The notes under the pieces were generated by a model that made no database searches, was not told where the DNA came from, and was given only the letters and a program-made list of their open reading frames with translations. This document shows, piece after piece, positions 25,647 through 35,166 of a DNA stretch of 64,000 nt (positions are counted from its first letter, which is position 1; each line of letters starts with the position of its first letter). The DNA comes from Pseudobacteroides sp. Lineage in GTDB: Bacteria > Bacillota > Clostridia > Acetivibrionales > DSM-2933. Both the position numbers and the translations under genes were made by a program. The stretch is taken from contig NZ_DATCTU010000032.1 in the NCBI RefSeq assembly GCF_036567765.1, positions 140,657-204,656 on the forward strand. The letters are read 5' to 3'.

Positions 25647-26297
25647 ATGAGCATACTAAGTACCCAAATTGAATATGAGCTGAGTTTATTCTGGAAATGG
25701 GCAGGTATAAGTGAAAAGCAATATTCTGAACACAGTTGGTCAAATGAATATGAAGAATGGGAATATCCTAATTGGGATACATTGATATGCCTATTCTTTA
25801 CGGCTGTTAGTGCTCTAGCGTCTGGGAACTGCTCGGAGCTGTTGGTTAACTATTTGCTTACTGGAATGGCATTGGATAATGAGGGGGAAACAATCCTTGA
25901 CGAGTGTGAAGCTAAGTTATCCGATAAAGATATAGAATTTTTGTTTGAAATAGGGGTAAAGCATTTGCCATCAGAAGCACGATGGCAGGTTGCAGAGTTG
26001 ATAGGAAGAAAGGATGATAAAAGTTTTAAAAAATATTTACAGGACTTATTAGATGATTCTAATAAGTATGTTCAAAGAAGAGCATTACTTTCATTAAGTA
26101 GATTAGATGCAGAAGAGGCACAGGAAATCGCTTTTAAGAGATTGAAGGATGAGGATGATTACATAAGATTAGTTTCAATTAGAATTTTAAAGGAACATAA
26201 TTCGCAAAAGCTGAAGGAAGCGGTGTTAATATTGGTTAATGATAAATTCGAATATGTTCAAGATGAACTTAAAGAGATAGCTATTTTAGATTTATAG
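25647..26297 (+). CDS. HEAT-repeat protein
   Basis: A 216-residue soluble helical protein. The C-terminal 110 residues hold consecutive HEAT-type helix pairs (LQDLLDDSNKYVQRRALLSL, RLKDEDDYIRLVSIRILKEH, LVNDKFEYVQDELKEIAI). The N-terminal part is helical with an aromatic-rich EYEEWEYPNWDT. HEAT repeats mediate protein binding, and solitary ones of this size occur frequently in immunity loci and as phycobilisome-lyase-like proteins; no specific role can be given. Ribosome site GGGAGGG upstream. Confidence 0.7.
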   Translation: MSILSTQIEYELSLFWKWAGISEKQYSEHSWSNEYEEWEYPNWDTLICLFFTAVSALASGNCSELLVNYLLTGMALDNEGETILDECEAKLSDKDIEFLFEIGVKHLPSEARWQVAELIGRKDDKSFKKYLQDLLDDSNKYVQRRALLSLSRLDAEEAQEIAFKRLKDEDDYIRLVSIRILKEHNSQKLKEAVLILVNDKFEYVQDELKEIAILDL

Positions 26298-26473
26298 TAG
26301 GAATAAAGTTTATCATGAGTCTTGGAGTAATTGTTGGGCTTTATGCAATATAACACTTTCAATTATAGAAGAGAAAATAGTAGAATGGCATATGTGTGGG
26401 GTGGTTTGGGGAGGTTAACTATATAAAGTTGCTGAATTATTTTTATGGTGGTTTAGCTCACCTTTTCAATAAA

Positions 26474-26499
26474 TGCAGTAATAATGGTGTACTGCTTTT
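26474..26499 (+). terminator. Weak terminator-like hairpin
   Basis: A 6-bp stem (GCAGTA at 26475-26480 with TACTGC at 26490-26495) is followed by TTTT. It lies in the roughly 290-base gap between the HEAT gene and the next membrane gene. That gap otherwise holds only stop-rich AT sequence. Confidence 0.35.
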
Positions 26500-26585
26500 G
26501 CCCAATAAAACTCGTTGTTATGTGAGTGGAGTGTAACTTACAGTAAAGTACCCTGAATTTAATGGATTTTAGGGAGGGTAGATTA

Positions 26586-27182
26586 ATGAAAACAAAGTGG
26601 ATACTTTTAGTCGGAATTTTAAGCCGGATTACTATAGCACTAGCACTAGTTTATTATATGCTAATGATTATTTTTAACCCATATGATTTCTATGTTAATC
26701 CGGAAAGTGTAGTCCTACCAAAAGAGATTTATATTGTACTATTTTTTTCAAGCTTATCTCTATCAATTTTTTTCTCAATTTCGTATATTTTAGTAACAAA
26801 AATGTTAGTAAAAAGAGTAATAGCATTTCTGTTTGGGTTTTCCAATTTTTTGCTATTGCCCTTTTATGAAGAAATAGTTTTTGATGGACAAAATTTTGGA
26901 CAAATAGAAATATGGTTTATGATTCAAACTGTTGTTTTAGCAGTTTTTAGCTTATCATTCTTTTTCAATAATTATTCTAAAACTCTAACTAAAGTTGCAT
27001 CAATAATAGCTTTCATATTACTTAATTTAGTCCTTTTGTTGGCAGTTGCTAACTACTTAGTTGGAGATTTAAACTTTTGGATAATCATGAGTAGAATAGC
27101 AGGCAATAGCTGGTTGGTATTGTTACTTGTAATAGTGTATAAGGTACAAGTGAATAAAGAAGCAGAGGGCAAAATATTTTAA
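26586..27182 (+). CDS. Integral membrane protein, unknown
   Basis: A 198-residue protein with five to six predicted helices and short loops. One longer loop between helices 1 and 2 has FNPYDFYVNPESVVLPKEIY. No transporter or enzyme signature was recognised. GGGAGGG stands ahead of the ATG at 26586; the ATG at 26562 lies before that site and is less likely. It is the last plus-strand gene of the accessory island and is convergent with glmS. Confidence 0.6.
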   Translation: MKTKWILLVGILSRITIALALVYYMLMIIFNPYDFYVNPESVVLPKEIYIVLFFSSLSLSIFFSISYILVTKMLVKRVIAFLFGFSNFLLLPFYEEIVFDGQNFGQIEIWFMIQTVVLAVFSLSFFFNNYSKTLTKVASIIAFILLNLVLLLAVANYLVGDLNFWIIMSRIAGNSWLVLLLVIVYKVQVNKEAEGKIF

Positions 27183-27222
27183 TAGACTTATTTCATAGCG
27201 TATAAAACAAATTTGTAAATTA

Positions 27223-27267
27223 TATGCTAAAAGTCAAAAGCCCAGATTGGGTTTTGACCTTTAGTAT
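27223..27267. terminator. Hairpin between convergent genes
   Basis: A long stem (CTAAAAGTC... pairing with ...GACCTTTAG, with one bulged G and one mismatch) and a 3-4-base loop. It lies 41 bases after the plus-strand membrane gene and 56 bases beyond the glmS stop. T-tracts are poor on both strands, so termination strength is uncertain. Confidence 0.5.
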
Positions 27268-27322
27268 AATAAAAATTCCATTATATGACAACTACCGTTC
27301 CCACAAAATATCCAGTGAAAAA

Positions 27323-29146
27323 CTATTCAACCGTAACACTCTTAGCAAGGTTACGAGGCTTATCAACGTCACAGCCCTTTTCAATAGCCATATAATACGC
27401 AAAGAGCTGGAGTGGGGTAACAGCTATTATAGGGGCCAACAGCGAATCTATATCGGGAACTGTTATTACAACGTCAGCAACCTTGTCAATCGATGAGTTT
27501 TTCTCCTGAGTAATTGCCATAACGACAGCACCCCTTGCCTTAACTTCCCTAATATTGCTCACCATCTTATCTATCAGATCATCTTGGGTTACAGGGCATA
27601 CAACAAGAGTACCTTGTTCAATGAGAGCAATTGTTCCATGCTTTAATTCACCACCGGCATATGCCTCAGAGTGAATATATGATATTTCCTTAAGCTTCAA
27701 TGAACCTTCCATTGAAAGGGCATAATCAAGGCCTCTTCCAATGAAGAAAATACTTTTTGCATTGTAATGCTGGGAAGAGAACTTTTGTATAACTTCCTTG
27801 TTTTTCAACACCTCTTCAACCTTACTAGGAAGTTCCTTTAGCTGAGATATATAATTCTTGTATGCAGCGTCATCTATATGGCCTTTTTTATAAGCAAAAT
27901 CAAAAGCAACGAGATACAGTGCTGCAAGCTGTGTATTATAAGCCTTGGTTGAAGCAACGGCTATTTCAGGTCCTGCCCAAGTATAAAGAACATAGTCCGA
28001 TTCTCTTGATATGGAGCTGCCAACAACGTTTACGATTGAGAGAGTTTTAGCACCTCTTTTTTTGGATTCTTTAAGGGCAACCAAAGTATCAAGTGTTTCA
28101 CCCGATTGGCTTATGATTATTACCAGATTTCTGTCACTAAGCAGGGGATCGCGGTATCTGAATTCTGAAGCTATATCTATTTCAACAGGAATCTTTGCAA
28201 GTTTTTCTATGATGTATTTTCCTACTACACCTGCATGATAAGCAGTACCACAGGCAACTATATAGATTTTATCGATATTCTCCAAATCCTTTGCGGTTAT
28301 GTTGATGTTATCGAGGGAAATTTTGTCATCAGCTATTCTAGGGGATAAGGTATCCCTTATTACCTTGGGTTCTTCAAACATTTCCTTCATCATGAAATGC
28401 TCATAGCCTGATTTTTCAGCAGAGGTTGCATCCCACGTTACATGATAAATTTCTTTTTTAACTTCTGCACCAAGTATATTGAAAACCTTAACCTCATCCT
28501 TTGTCAGGCTAACAACTTCCTTGTCTTCCAGTATATATATATCCCTTGTATACTCAAGGATAGCAGGAATATCCGATGCAATGAAGTTTTCATTTTTTCC
28601 AAGGCCAACTATAAGCGGGCTGTCTTTTCTTGCAGCAACAAACTGGGTTTCGCAATCGCTGCATATAACTCCTAAAGCATATGAGCCCTCTATATCATTA
28701 ACACATTCAATAACAGCATTTATAAGATCACCCTTATAGTGATACTCAATAAGGTGAGCAACTACTTCAGTGTCCGTTTCGGATTTAAATTCATAGCCCT
28801 GTGATTGCAGGAAGTCCTTTAGCTTAATATAGTTTTCAATTATTCCGTTATGTACAACGGCAAATTTTCCCGATTGGCTTATATGGGGGTGAGAGTTTAC
28901 ATCGTTCGGTTCACCATGGGTTGCCCATCTTGTATGTCCTATTCCCATATTAGCTGAAGGCATTTCTTCATTAAGCTTTGATTCAAGGGCTGCAAGCCGG
29001 CCTTTACATTTAATTACATTAACGCAGTTGCTATCGTATGTTGCAATTCCTGCCGAATCATATCCTCTATATTCAAGTTTCTTAAGACCATTAATCAATA
29101 TTGGTGTAGCTATTTTATCACCTATATATCCAACTATACCGCACAT
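27323..29146 (-). CDS. glmS: Glutamine-fructose-6-phosphate aminotransferase
   Basis: A 607-residue enzyme making glucosamine-6-phosphate from fructose-6-phosphate and glutamine, the entry step to UDP-GlcNAc and peptidoglycan. The start must be MCGIVGYIG because Cys2 is the amidotransferase nucleophile; AAGGAG sits ahead of that ATG. The class II glutaminase domain (1-220) has GHTRWATHGEPN and HNGIIENY. Two SIS sugar-isomerase domains follow (SQSGETLDT, FIGRGLDYALSMEGSLKLKE). The C-terminus NLAKSVTVE is the normal end. It is controlled by a self-cleaving glmS ribozyme in its leader and lies downstream of glmM. Confidence 0.95.
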   Translation of the reverse strand: MCGIVGYIGDKIATPILINGLKKLEYRGYDSAGIATYDSNCVNVIKCKGRLAALESKLNEEMPSANMGIGHTRWATHGEPNDVNSHPHISQSGKFAVVHNGIIENYIKLKDFLQSQGYEFKSETDTEVVAHLIEYHYKGDLINAVIECVNDIEGSYALGVICSDCETQFVAARKDSPLIVGLGKNENFIASDIPAILEYTRDIYILEDKEVVSLTKDEVKVFNILGAEVKKEIYHVTWDATSAEKSGYEHFMMKEMFEEPKVIRDTLSPRIADDKISLDNINITAKDLENIDKIYIVACGTAYHAGVVGKYIIEKLAKIPVEIDIASEFRYRDPLLSDRNLVIIISQSGETLDTLVALKESKKRGAKTLSIVNVVGSSISRESDYVLYTWAGPEIAVASTKAYNTQLAALYLVAFDFAYKKGHIDDAAYKNYISQLKELPSKVEEVLKNKEVIQKFSSQHYNAKSIFFIGRGLDYALSMEGSLKLKEISYIHSEAYAGGELKHGTIALIEQGTLVVCPVTQDDLIDKMVSNIREVKARGAVVMAITQEKNSSIDKVADVVITVPDIDSLLAPIIAVTPLQLFAYYMAIEKGCDVDKPRNLAKSVTVE

Positions 29147-29283
29147 AATCAATTCTCCTTTATTTTTTATTTTATGAGTTTGTATTAAAGCACAGACTAA
29201 TAAAGATATGCGGGCAAGCATAATAGAATTAAACCAACCAATTGATTTATAAAATAGTGAATTTATTAACAGAATAACCATTT

Positions 29284-29478
29284 AAGGCTTATTTTGTTTT
29301 ACAGTCACCCGTAATATTTGTAAAGCCTTTGTTGATTATGGTAAACCAGAAGGTTTCCGCCGAATTTTCGATAATCCACATGTGGGTATTGGGCAATTAA
29401 AACAATTGCTACTCCAAATACCTACCTGTGACCTCCTTCTCCTCGTCAGCTGCTGTAGGAAATTGCAGCTCTGGCGCT
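29284..29478 (-). ncRNA. glmS ribozyme-riboswitch
   Basis: On the minus strand the leader of glmS shows the family landmarks: AGCGCCAGAGCTGC at the 5' end (cleavage expected just before GCGCC, between 29478 and 29477), GCAGCTGACGAGG, the ATCGAAAATTCGGCGG core and the late GGGTGAC element. With glucosamine-6-phosphate as cofactor the RNA cuts itself, and the downstream mRNA is then degraded, which gives feedback control of glmS. Confidence 0.93.
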
Positions 29479-29608
29479 TTATGCTGCAGTACCTAATAAG
29501 ATATAAGGTACTTACAATTAGTATTCTGTATGAAATTTCACTTAATCAATAAAAGTGATTGTTTAATATCATAAATCATCTATCATCTATGCCTGAAGTA
29601 TGTCTAAA

Positions 29609-30958
29609 TTATCCCAACCTTTCTTCAATAGATTTTGCAAGCTCGGAGGCTTTTCTGGTAATATAATCCTGATCCTTGCCTTCAATCATAACCCTGACAA
29701 GAGGCTCAGTTCCTGAAGGTCTTATCAGGACTCTTCCTTCACCATGAAATTCATCTTCAAGGTCCTTACATAGACGGGCAATCACCTCATCTTCCATGTA
29801 GCAGTATTTTTTTTCGTTGCAAACCTTTGCATTTTTCAGTATCTGAGGGAAGACTTGCATTTTGGATGTCAGTTCAGACATCTTTTTTCCGGAAGTTTTG
29901 AGAATTTTTAAGAGCTGAACAGCTGTAAGCAGGCCATCACCGGTAGTGTTATGTTCAAGGAAAATAATGTGACCTGACTGCTCACCACCTAAGCAATAAC
30001 CATTTGCCAGCATTTCTTCCAGCACATACCTATCTCCAACCTTTGTTTTAACCAGGTTGATTCCTTCTCTGCGGCCCATAATATCCAAACCAAGGTTGCT
30101 CATAACGGTGGCAACTATGGTGTTATTGGCAAGTTTACCGTTTTCTTTAAGGTCAATACCTATGACAGTCATTATCTGATCACCATCAACAAGGGTTCCG
30201 TTTTCATCGATAGCAAGAACTCTGTCAGCATCGCCATCAAAAGCCAGACCTATGTCAGCACCAACCTCTTTTACAAATTCCTTAAGCTGCGACATATGTG
30301 TAGAACCACAGCCGTGATTTATATTGATACCGTTGGGCTCGTTATTTATGACCGAAACCTGAGCACCAAGCTCAAATAGTGCCAGCGGTGCGGCTTTATA
30401 TGCAGCTCCATTTGCACAATCAATTGCAACCTTAACACCTGTAAGGTCACATCCAATAGTACCTTTTATAAAATTAATATAGTCATCCAGAGCGGATTCG
30501 TTTATGCTTTTTATGCCAACCTTTTCTCCTATAGGACGAGGTAATTCCTCAGCCTTATCCACAATTATGGATTCAATCCTATCTTCCATTGAATCAGGAA
30601 GTTTATATCCTCTATTGTCAAAGAATTTAATTCCGTTAAACTCATAAGGATTATGCGATGCTGAAATAACAACTCCTGCATCAGCATTATAAAGTCTTGT
30701 AAGGTAAGCGATAGCGGGTGTCGGGATTATTCCAACACATATTGCTTCGGCACCGACAGAGCAGATCCCGGATACTAGTGCTGATTCCAACATATCACCG
30801 GAAATCCTGGTATCCATTCCAACAAGTATTTTAGGTACATGCTTAGTTTCGGCGGTTAATACATATGCACCTGCCTGACCGAGATTATATGCTAAATCAG
30901 CTGTAAGTTCAAGGTTGGCTATACCTCTGACTCCGTCTGTTCCAAAAAGTTTTCCCAT
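29609..30958 (-). CDS. glmM: Phosphoglucosamine mutase
   Basis: A 449-residue alpha-D-phosphohexomutase that converts glucosamine-6-phosphate to glucosamine-1-phosphate on the way to UDP-GlcNAc. The start [15 protein letters not shown] and the phosphoserine loop ISASHNP (Ser101) are diagnostic. The metal-binding DGDADR and the sugar-binding GEQSGH follow, then the phosphate-binding [12 protein letters not shown] near the end. GAGAGGGG precedes the ATG. It sits between the c-di-AMP genes and glmS, the common Firmicute order; GlmM is known to bind and inhibit CdaA in several species. Confidence 0.95.
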   Translation of the reverse strand: MGKLFGTDGVRGIANLELTADLAYNLGQAGAYVLTAETKHVPKILVGMDTRISGDMLESALVSGICSVGAEAICVGIIPTPAIAYLTRLYNADAGVVISASHNPYEFNGIKFFDNRGYKLPDSMEDRIESIIVDKAEELPRPIGEKVGIKSINESALDDYINFIKGTIGCDLTGVKVAIDCANGAAYKAAPLALFELGAQVSVINNEPNGININHGCGSTHMSQLKEFVKEVGADIGLAFDGDADRVLAIDENGTLVDGDQIMTVIGIDLKENGKLANNTIVATVMSNLGLDIMGRREGINLVKTKVGDRYVLEEMLANGYCLGGEQSGHIIFLEHNTTGDGLLTAVQLLKILKTSGKKMSELTSKMQVFPQILKNAKVCNEKKYCYMEDEVIARLCKDLEDEFHGEGRVLIRPSGTEPLVRVMIEGKDQDYITRKASELAKSIEERLG

Positions 30959-31308
30959 TCTTAATTGACCCCTCTCGAAATATCAAAATATGAAAATGTT
31001 ATGAAAAATCAAATTTATAATACGTATTATATATAACAAATAGTTATGTATAATTAAGACCAACCATTATGTGGTAAAATGCCAAAAAATAGTAAACCCA
31101 AAACTATACAAATTAATTATACTTGTAATTAATCCATAACACAATAAATTTTTAATAAAGTGTATACCTTAACATAATAGTATAAATCTATTATAAAACA
31201 TTTTATTCTGAAATCAATAAAATGTTTCTTACCAAATTAAGTTAAGTTATGTTAAATCCGATAAATATATTCAACCTAGATGTACCAGTTTCCCAATAGC
31301 ACCATTAC
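30959..31308 (-). other. AT-rich gap upstream of glmM
   Basis: About 350 bases of very AT-rich sequence, with no ORF, tRNA or recognisable riboswitch. No strong terminator is seen after the COG2509 gene. A TATATAAT-type element about 80 bases ahead of glmM could be a promoter -10, but no convincing -35 goes with it. Readthrough from the cda operon is possible. Confidence 0.4.
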
Positions 31309-32898
31309 CTAGTATTGCGGTATATACTTTCCGATAATTTCCTCTGCAATACGTATCCCGTCAACTGCAGCACTTACAATACCGCCAGCATATCCCGCAC
31401 CTTCACCGGCAGGGTAGAGTCCTTTAAATCCAATGGCTTCAAGAGAGTCTGACCTTGGAATTCTAACGGGTGAAGACGTCCTTGTTTCAACCCCTGTCAG
31501 GATTGCATCAGCCATGCCGAAGCCAGATACCTTTTTATCAAGGGCATTTATAGACTCCTTCATTGGGGAGGTGACAAACCCAGGAAGACATCGATTAATA
31601 TCACAAAAAGCGGTATTGCCTGTATAGCTGGGCTTCACAACCCCAAATGCTTTCGAGGAAGAGCCGTTTATAAAATCTCCTAAAAGCTGGACGGGTGCGG
31701 AATAGTTGCAGCCAGCTATTTCATAGGCAAGTCTTTCCCATTTTCTCTGAAAATACATACCTGCCAGAGGGTGTGAACCTTCAAAATCACCAGGCTCAAC
31801 AGAAACAACCAGTGCACTGTTGGCATTATCCCTGTCTCGTTTATATTCGCTCATGCCATTGGTAACTATGGACTCATGCTCAGAAGCAGAAGCTACCACG
31901 ATACCGCCTGGGCACATACAAAAGGAATAGACAGTCCGGTTGCCAATCTTTTGAAAGAGCTGATAATCAGCAGGCCCAAGCTTCGGGATGACATGAGGCT
32001 GGCCGAACTGTGCCATATTGATGATTTCCTGGGGATGCTCTATGCGAACTCCGATTGAAAAGGGCTTTTGAATAAATTGGATGTCTTTACTGAGAAGCAT
32101 TTCGAAGGTGTCTCTGGCACTATGTCCTATAGATAAAACAACAATGTTTGTATCTATTGTTTGAGTATCATTGTACTTTATGCCCTGGACAGAGCTGCTT
32201 TTAAAATCTATGTCTGTCAGCTTGGAATTAAATAAAATCGTGCCCCCAAGCTCTTCTATCCTTTTTCTCATGCTTACAACAACATTTTTTAACACATCAG
32301 TTCCGATATGAGGTTTATTCTTGTATAAAATTTCTTCATGTGCCCCGTTGTTAAAAAATTCTTCCAAAACCTTGTTGCATCTTCTATCATTAATTCGTGT
32401 TGTAAGCTTTCCATCAGAAAAGGTTCCTGCTCCACCTTCCCCAAACTGAACGTTGGTTTCTTCAGAAAGCTTGTTTTCTTTCCAGAAAAGGTCAACCAAT
32501 TCAGTTCGCTTTTTCATACTTTCACCGCGTTCAATAACTATAGGTTTGTAGCCGTTCTGTGCGAGAATCAATGCAGCAAACATACCCGCAGGGCCAAAGC
32601 CAACGATTACGGGCTTTTTATCAAGTGGAATATTACCCCGTGAAAGCGGGGGAGATGGAATTTCATCAAATACAGTTATATCACTGTTTGAGGAAGTTTT
32701 TACTCTTGAATAAGTTTCAACCAGCACAGTATATACGAGCGTTATATTGGGTTTTCGTCTTGCATCGATTGATTCTTTTGTTATTTTAATGCTTTTTATT
32801 TCATTTATAGCTATCTTTATTTTTTTTGCTGCCTGATGCTTTATATATTCAAAGTCATCATCTACTGAGGTTCGTATATTGTTTATAACAAGTTTCAT
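31309..32898 (-). CDS. FAD-dependent oxidoreductase of the COG2509 family
   Basis: A 529-residue flavoprotein of uncharacterised function. A roughly 90-residue N-terminal ferredoxin-like or RNA-binding-like domain (INEIKSIKITKESIDARRK) precedes the FAD Rossmann loop VIVGFGPAGMFAALILA (near residue 98). Further markers are FGEGGAGTFSDGKL and, near the C-terminus, GLYPAGEGAGYAGGIVSAAV, typical of this family. The start codon overlaps the cdaR stop by ATGA, so it is the third gene of the cdaA-cdaR operon. The family is widespread in Clostridia, but its substrate is unknown; the link to c-di-AMP genes is positional only. Confidence 0.82.
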   Translation of the reverse strand: MKLVINNIRTSVDDDFEYIKHQAAKKIKIAINEIKSIKITKESIDARRKPNITLVYTVLVETYSRVKTSSNSDITVFDEIPSPPLSRGNIPLDKKPVIVGFGPAGMFAALILAQNGYKPIVIERGESMKKRTELVDLFWKENKLSEETNVQFGEGGAGTFSDGKLTTRINDRRCNKVLEEFFNNGAHEEILYKNKPHIGTDVLKNVVVSMRKRIEELGGTILFNSKLTDIDFKSSSVQGIKYNDTQTIDTNIVVLSIGHSARDTFEMLLSKDIQFIQKPFSIGVRIEHPQEIINMAQFGQPHVIPKLGPADYQLFQKIGNRTVYSFCMCPGGIVVASASEHESIVTNGMSEYKRDRDNANSALVVSVEPGDFEGSHPLAGMYFQRKWERLAYEIAGCNYSAPVQLLGDFINGSSSKAFGVVKPSYTGNTAFCDINRCLPGFVTSPMKESINALDKKVSGFGMADAILTGVETRTSSPVRIPRSDSLEAIGFKGLYPAGEGAGYAGGIVSAAVDGIRIAEEIIGKYIPQY

Positions 32899-34130
32899 GT
32901 AGTCTCCTCTATATTCTTCTCTACCTGTACTTCTATTTCATAATTGCCGGCAGGCCTTATATTTACCGGGAGACTAAGGTTCAAGGGAACCTTATATGCC
33001 CCAGTAGGATTATCTGCAAGTCCTGCAACATTTATACTGGGCTTTAGGTTGGTTATATCAATATTTGCAAGGTCTGAAGATTTTCCCTTCAGACTTATTG
33101 TTATGTTCTGGGTTAAAATTGAGTACTTTAAAGGTATGCTGGCGTTAGGATAAACCACAGTTATGCTGTCGCTTGATATGGTGAAGTCCTTTCTGCCTTC
33201 CTTTTCAATGATAACAGATACATTGACATCGCTGCTTCCGTTAACAGTTGATATGCCTTTTGGAAGAAGCAGTTTACTTTTTATAGTACTGCTTGATGTC
33301 ATGTTACTGATATCGACAGATTGGGCACTGACTTCGTATAAACGCGAAAGGACATCAGGGGGACCGCTTACCAGGATTTTATCCGGAACAGCTTTAAAGT
33401 CGGTATACACATAGTTTTTAGCAGGAATACCTTTTACATCCGGGACAATCCGTATTTCCTTGGCTACCTCAAATTGAATTTTAACTTTTATGTTTCTGCT
33501 AACACTATTGCTGATGTCCTCATCTTTATTGTTATAAAATCTGCACTCTTTTTCAATTGTTAGGTTTTTATCAAGATCGGTCACATCAACATCGGCCCTT
33601 ACTGATGATATGGATTTTATAATTGAATCATAGCCCTCGATTGGAATGGTATCGGGAATAATTGTGGTGTTGACCAAGTGATAGTATCTCTTTAGTACAC
33701 CGCTCGTTTTTACATCAACCTTAAAAGAGCTCTGAATAACTTTTTCAAGCTCAGGTCTTATTGTTCTGGGTTCGATATTTTCAACACTGATTTCTGAACT
33801 TTTGGGAACAACATTTATAGAAAGCTCATTTTCAGTAATTGAAGTGATTTCCGATAAATCTACCGTAGCTTTAAAGTCGAAACGACTCATTGATTTCATT
33901 TTGTCACGTTTTCCCTTAACTGTAAGAAGAATGTTTTCAGGAATGGTTTTATCCTTAAGTGCAATTTTTTTTTCAGCTAAAGTATTTTTATTCAGCACTT
34001 CAAGAGGAACGCTGATACTGGTTGTATCTATAGGATTGGAGTTTTTATCCACCACATTGTACCACAAAACAATAGCAAATATTATCGATATTATCTTTAC
34101 AGTAAGATCTTTTTTTAAAAGTTCGTTCAC
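32895..34130 (-). CDS. cdaR: CdaR (YbbR-like) regulator of diadenylate cyclase
   Basis: A 411-residue protein with one N-terminal membrane helix (LTVKIISIIFAIVLWYNVV) and several extracytoplasmic YbbR beta-domains, for example the repeats containing LLTVKGKRDKM, ILVSGPPDVLSRL and ITISLKGKSSDLANI. CdaR binds CdaA and adjusts c-di-AMP synthesis. The start is placed at a GTG that overlaps the cdaA stop as GTGA, with GGAAGGTG upstream. The ATG six codons earlier would overlap cdaA by 22 bases and lacks a ribosome site. The gene ends in an ATGA overlap with the COG2509 gene. Confidence 0.88.
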   Translation of the reverse strand: MNELLKKDLTVKIISIIFAIVLWYNVVDKNSNPIDTTSISVPLEVLNKNTLAEKKIALKDKTIPENILLTVKGKRDKMKSMSRFDFKATVDLSEITSITENELSINVVPKSSEISVENIEPRTIRPELEKVIQSSFKVDVKTSGVLKRYYHLVNTTIIPDTIPIEGYDSIIKSISSVRADVDVTDLDKNLTIEKECRFYNNKDEDISNSVSRNIKVKIQFEVAKEIRIVPDVKGIPAKNYVYTDFKAVPDKILVSGPPDVLSRLYEVSAQSVDISNMTSSSTIKSKLLLPKGISTVNGSSDVNVSVIIEKEGRKDFTISSDSITVVYPNASIPLKYSILTQNITISLKGKSSDLANIDITNLKPSINVAGLADNPTGAYKVPLNLSLPVNIRPAGNYEIEVQVEKNIEETT

Positions 34131-35023
34131 TTGCTTTTCACCTTCCATAAATTTAGCTTCTTGTTTGGTGTCGTATCATCCAAAAGGTTTTTATTCAATG
34201 CTTTTCTTAATGTATCGGGAGTTAGATTTCTTGTGAGCCCGCCGTTAAGTGCAAAGGATATCTTACCTGTTTCTTCTGATACCACAATGGAAATAGAATC
34301 GGATACCTCAGTGATTCCCAAAGCAGCCCTATGTCTGGTACCCAGCTCCTTACTGAGATTAGGATTATCGGTAAGTGGCAAAAAGCATGAAGCAGACTTT
34401 ATCTTATTTTCCCTTATAACCAAGGCACCGTCATGAAGGGGCGTATTGGGTACAAAAATATTCATTATAAGTTCTGCAGATATGCTTGAATTAAGCTGTA
34501 TTCCCGAATTAATGATTTCACCTATCTTGGTTTCACGCTCAATTACTATTAGGGCTCCTGTATTGGTCCTTGCAAGCTCGGTACAAGCCTTTACTATCTC
34601 TTCAATCATCGCGGTTGTTTGAATGCGAATGCTGCTCTCCTCAAAATTGAAAAAGTCGCTGAACTTGCTTCTTCCTATTTGCTCCAGTCCTCGCCTGAGT
34701 TCAGGCTGAAAAAGCACAACAACTGCTATTGCGGTTATCTGAATTGCACTTGTTAAAATATAATTAACTGTATCCAGTTTGAGTATTTTACTCAAATAAG
34801 AAACTATAGCAATAAACAGGAGACCTTTAATTAGCTGCCATGCACGGGTTTCCTTCACAAGTAGTATTATTCTGTAAATTACATATGCCACTATGCCTAT
34901 GTCAAATATTGCTCTTATAACATCAAGAGGGCTTTCAAATCCAATGTAATTAACTATGTTGTTTAAAAGACCGTGGATGTCAAAATTAAAGATACCAGGC
35001 AAAAACTCCACATCCTTATACAA
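34127..35023 (-). CDS. cdaA: Diadenylate cyclase CdaA
   Basis: A 298-residue membrane enzyme that condenses two ATP into c-di-AMP, an essential signal for potassium and cell-wall homeostasis in Firmicutes. Three N-terminal helices (about 33-107) precede the DAC domain, with the catalytic DGA (residues 198-200, in PLHDGALVI) and RHR (230-232, in LGTRHRAALG) motifs intact. It starts at a TTG; no ATG is near the conserved start and the ribosome site is weak (TAAGG), so the exact N-terminus is uncertain. First gene of cdaA-cdaR-COG2509, with glmM and glmS farther downstream. Confidence 0.92.
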   Translation of the reverse strand: MYKDVEFLPGIFNFDIHGLLNNIVNYIGFESPLDVIRAIFDIGIVAYVIYRIILLVKETRAWQLIKGLLFIAIVSYLSKILKLDTVNYILTSAIQITAIAVVVLFQPELRRGLEQIGRSKFSDFFNFEESSIRIQTTAMIEEIVKACTELARTNTGALIVIERETKIGEIINSGIQLNSSISAELIMNIFVPNTPLHDGALVIRENKIKSASCFLPLTDNPNLSKELGTRHRAALGITEVSDSISIVVSEETGKISFALNGGLTRNLTPDTLRKALNKNLLDDTTPNKKLNLWKVKSK

Positions 35024-35166
35024 GTATAATCAAATGTTAGATTATTAATGTTTTAATCTAGATTATACATTTTTTTTAATCAATTTGTAAGATTATTTTA
35101 TGATGCAACACAAATTTCATATTCCTGTAACATTTTTGAAACATTCATAAAAATAGTGCTAAACTG

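Noticed and set aside
12300..27200. Prophage, integron or transposon for the accessory island
   Set aside because: No integrase, transposase, terminal repeat, attC-like palindrome series or tRNA boundary was seen; only gene fragments and short slip repeats are present.
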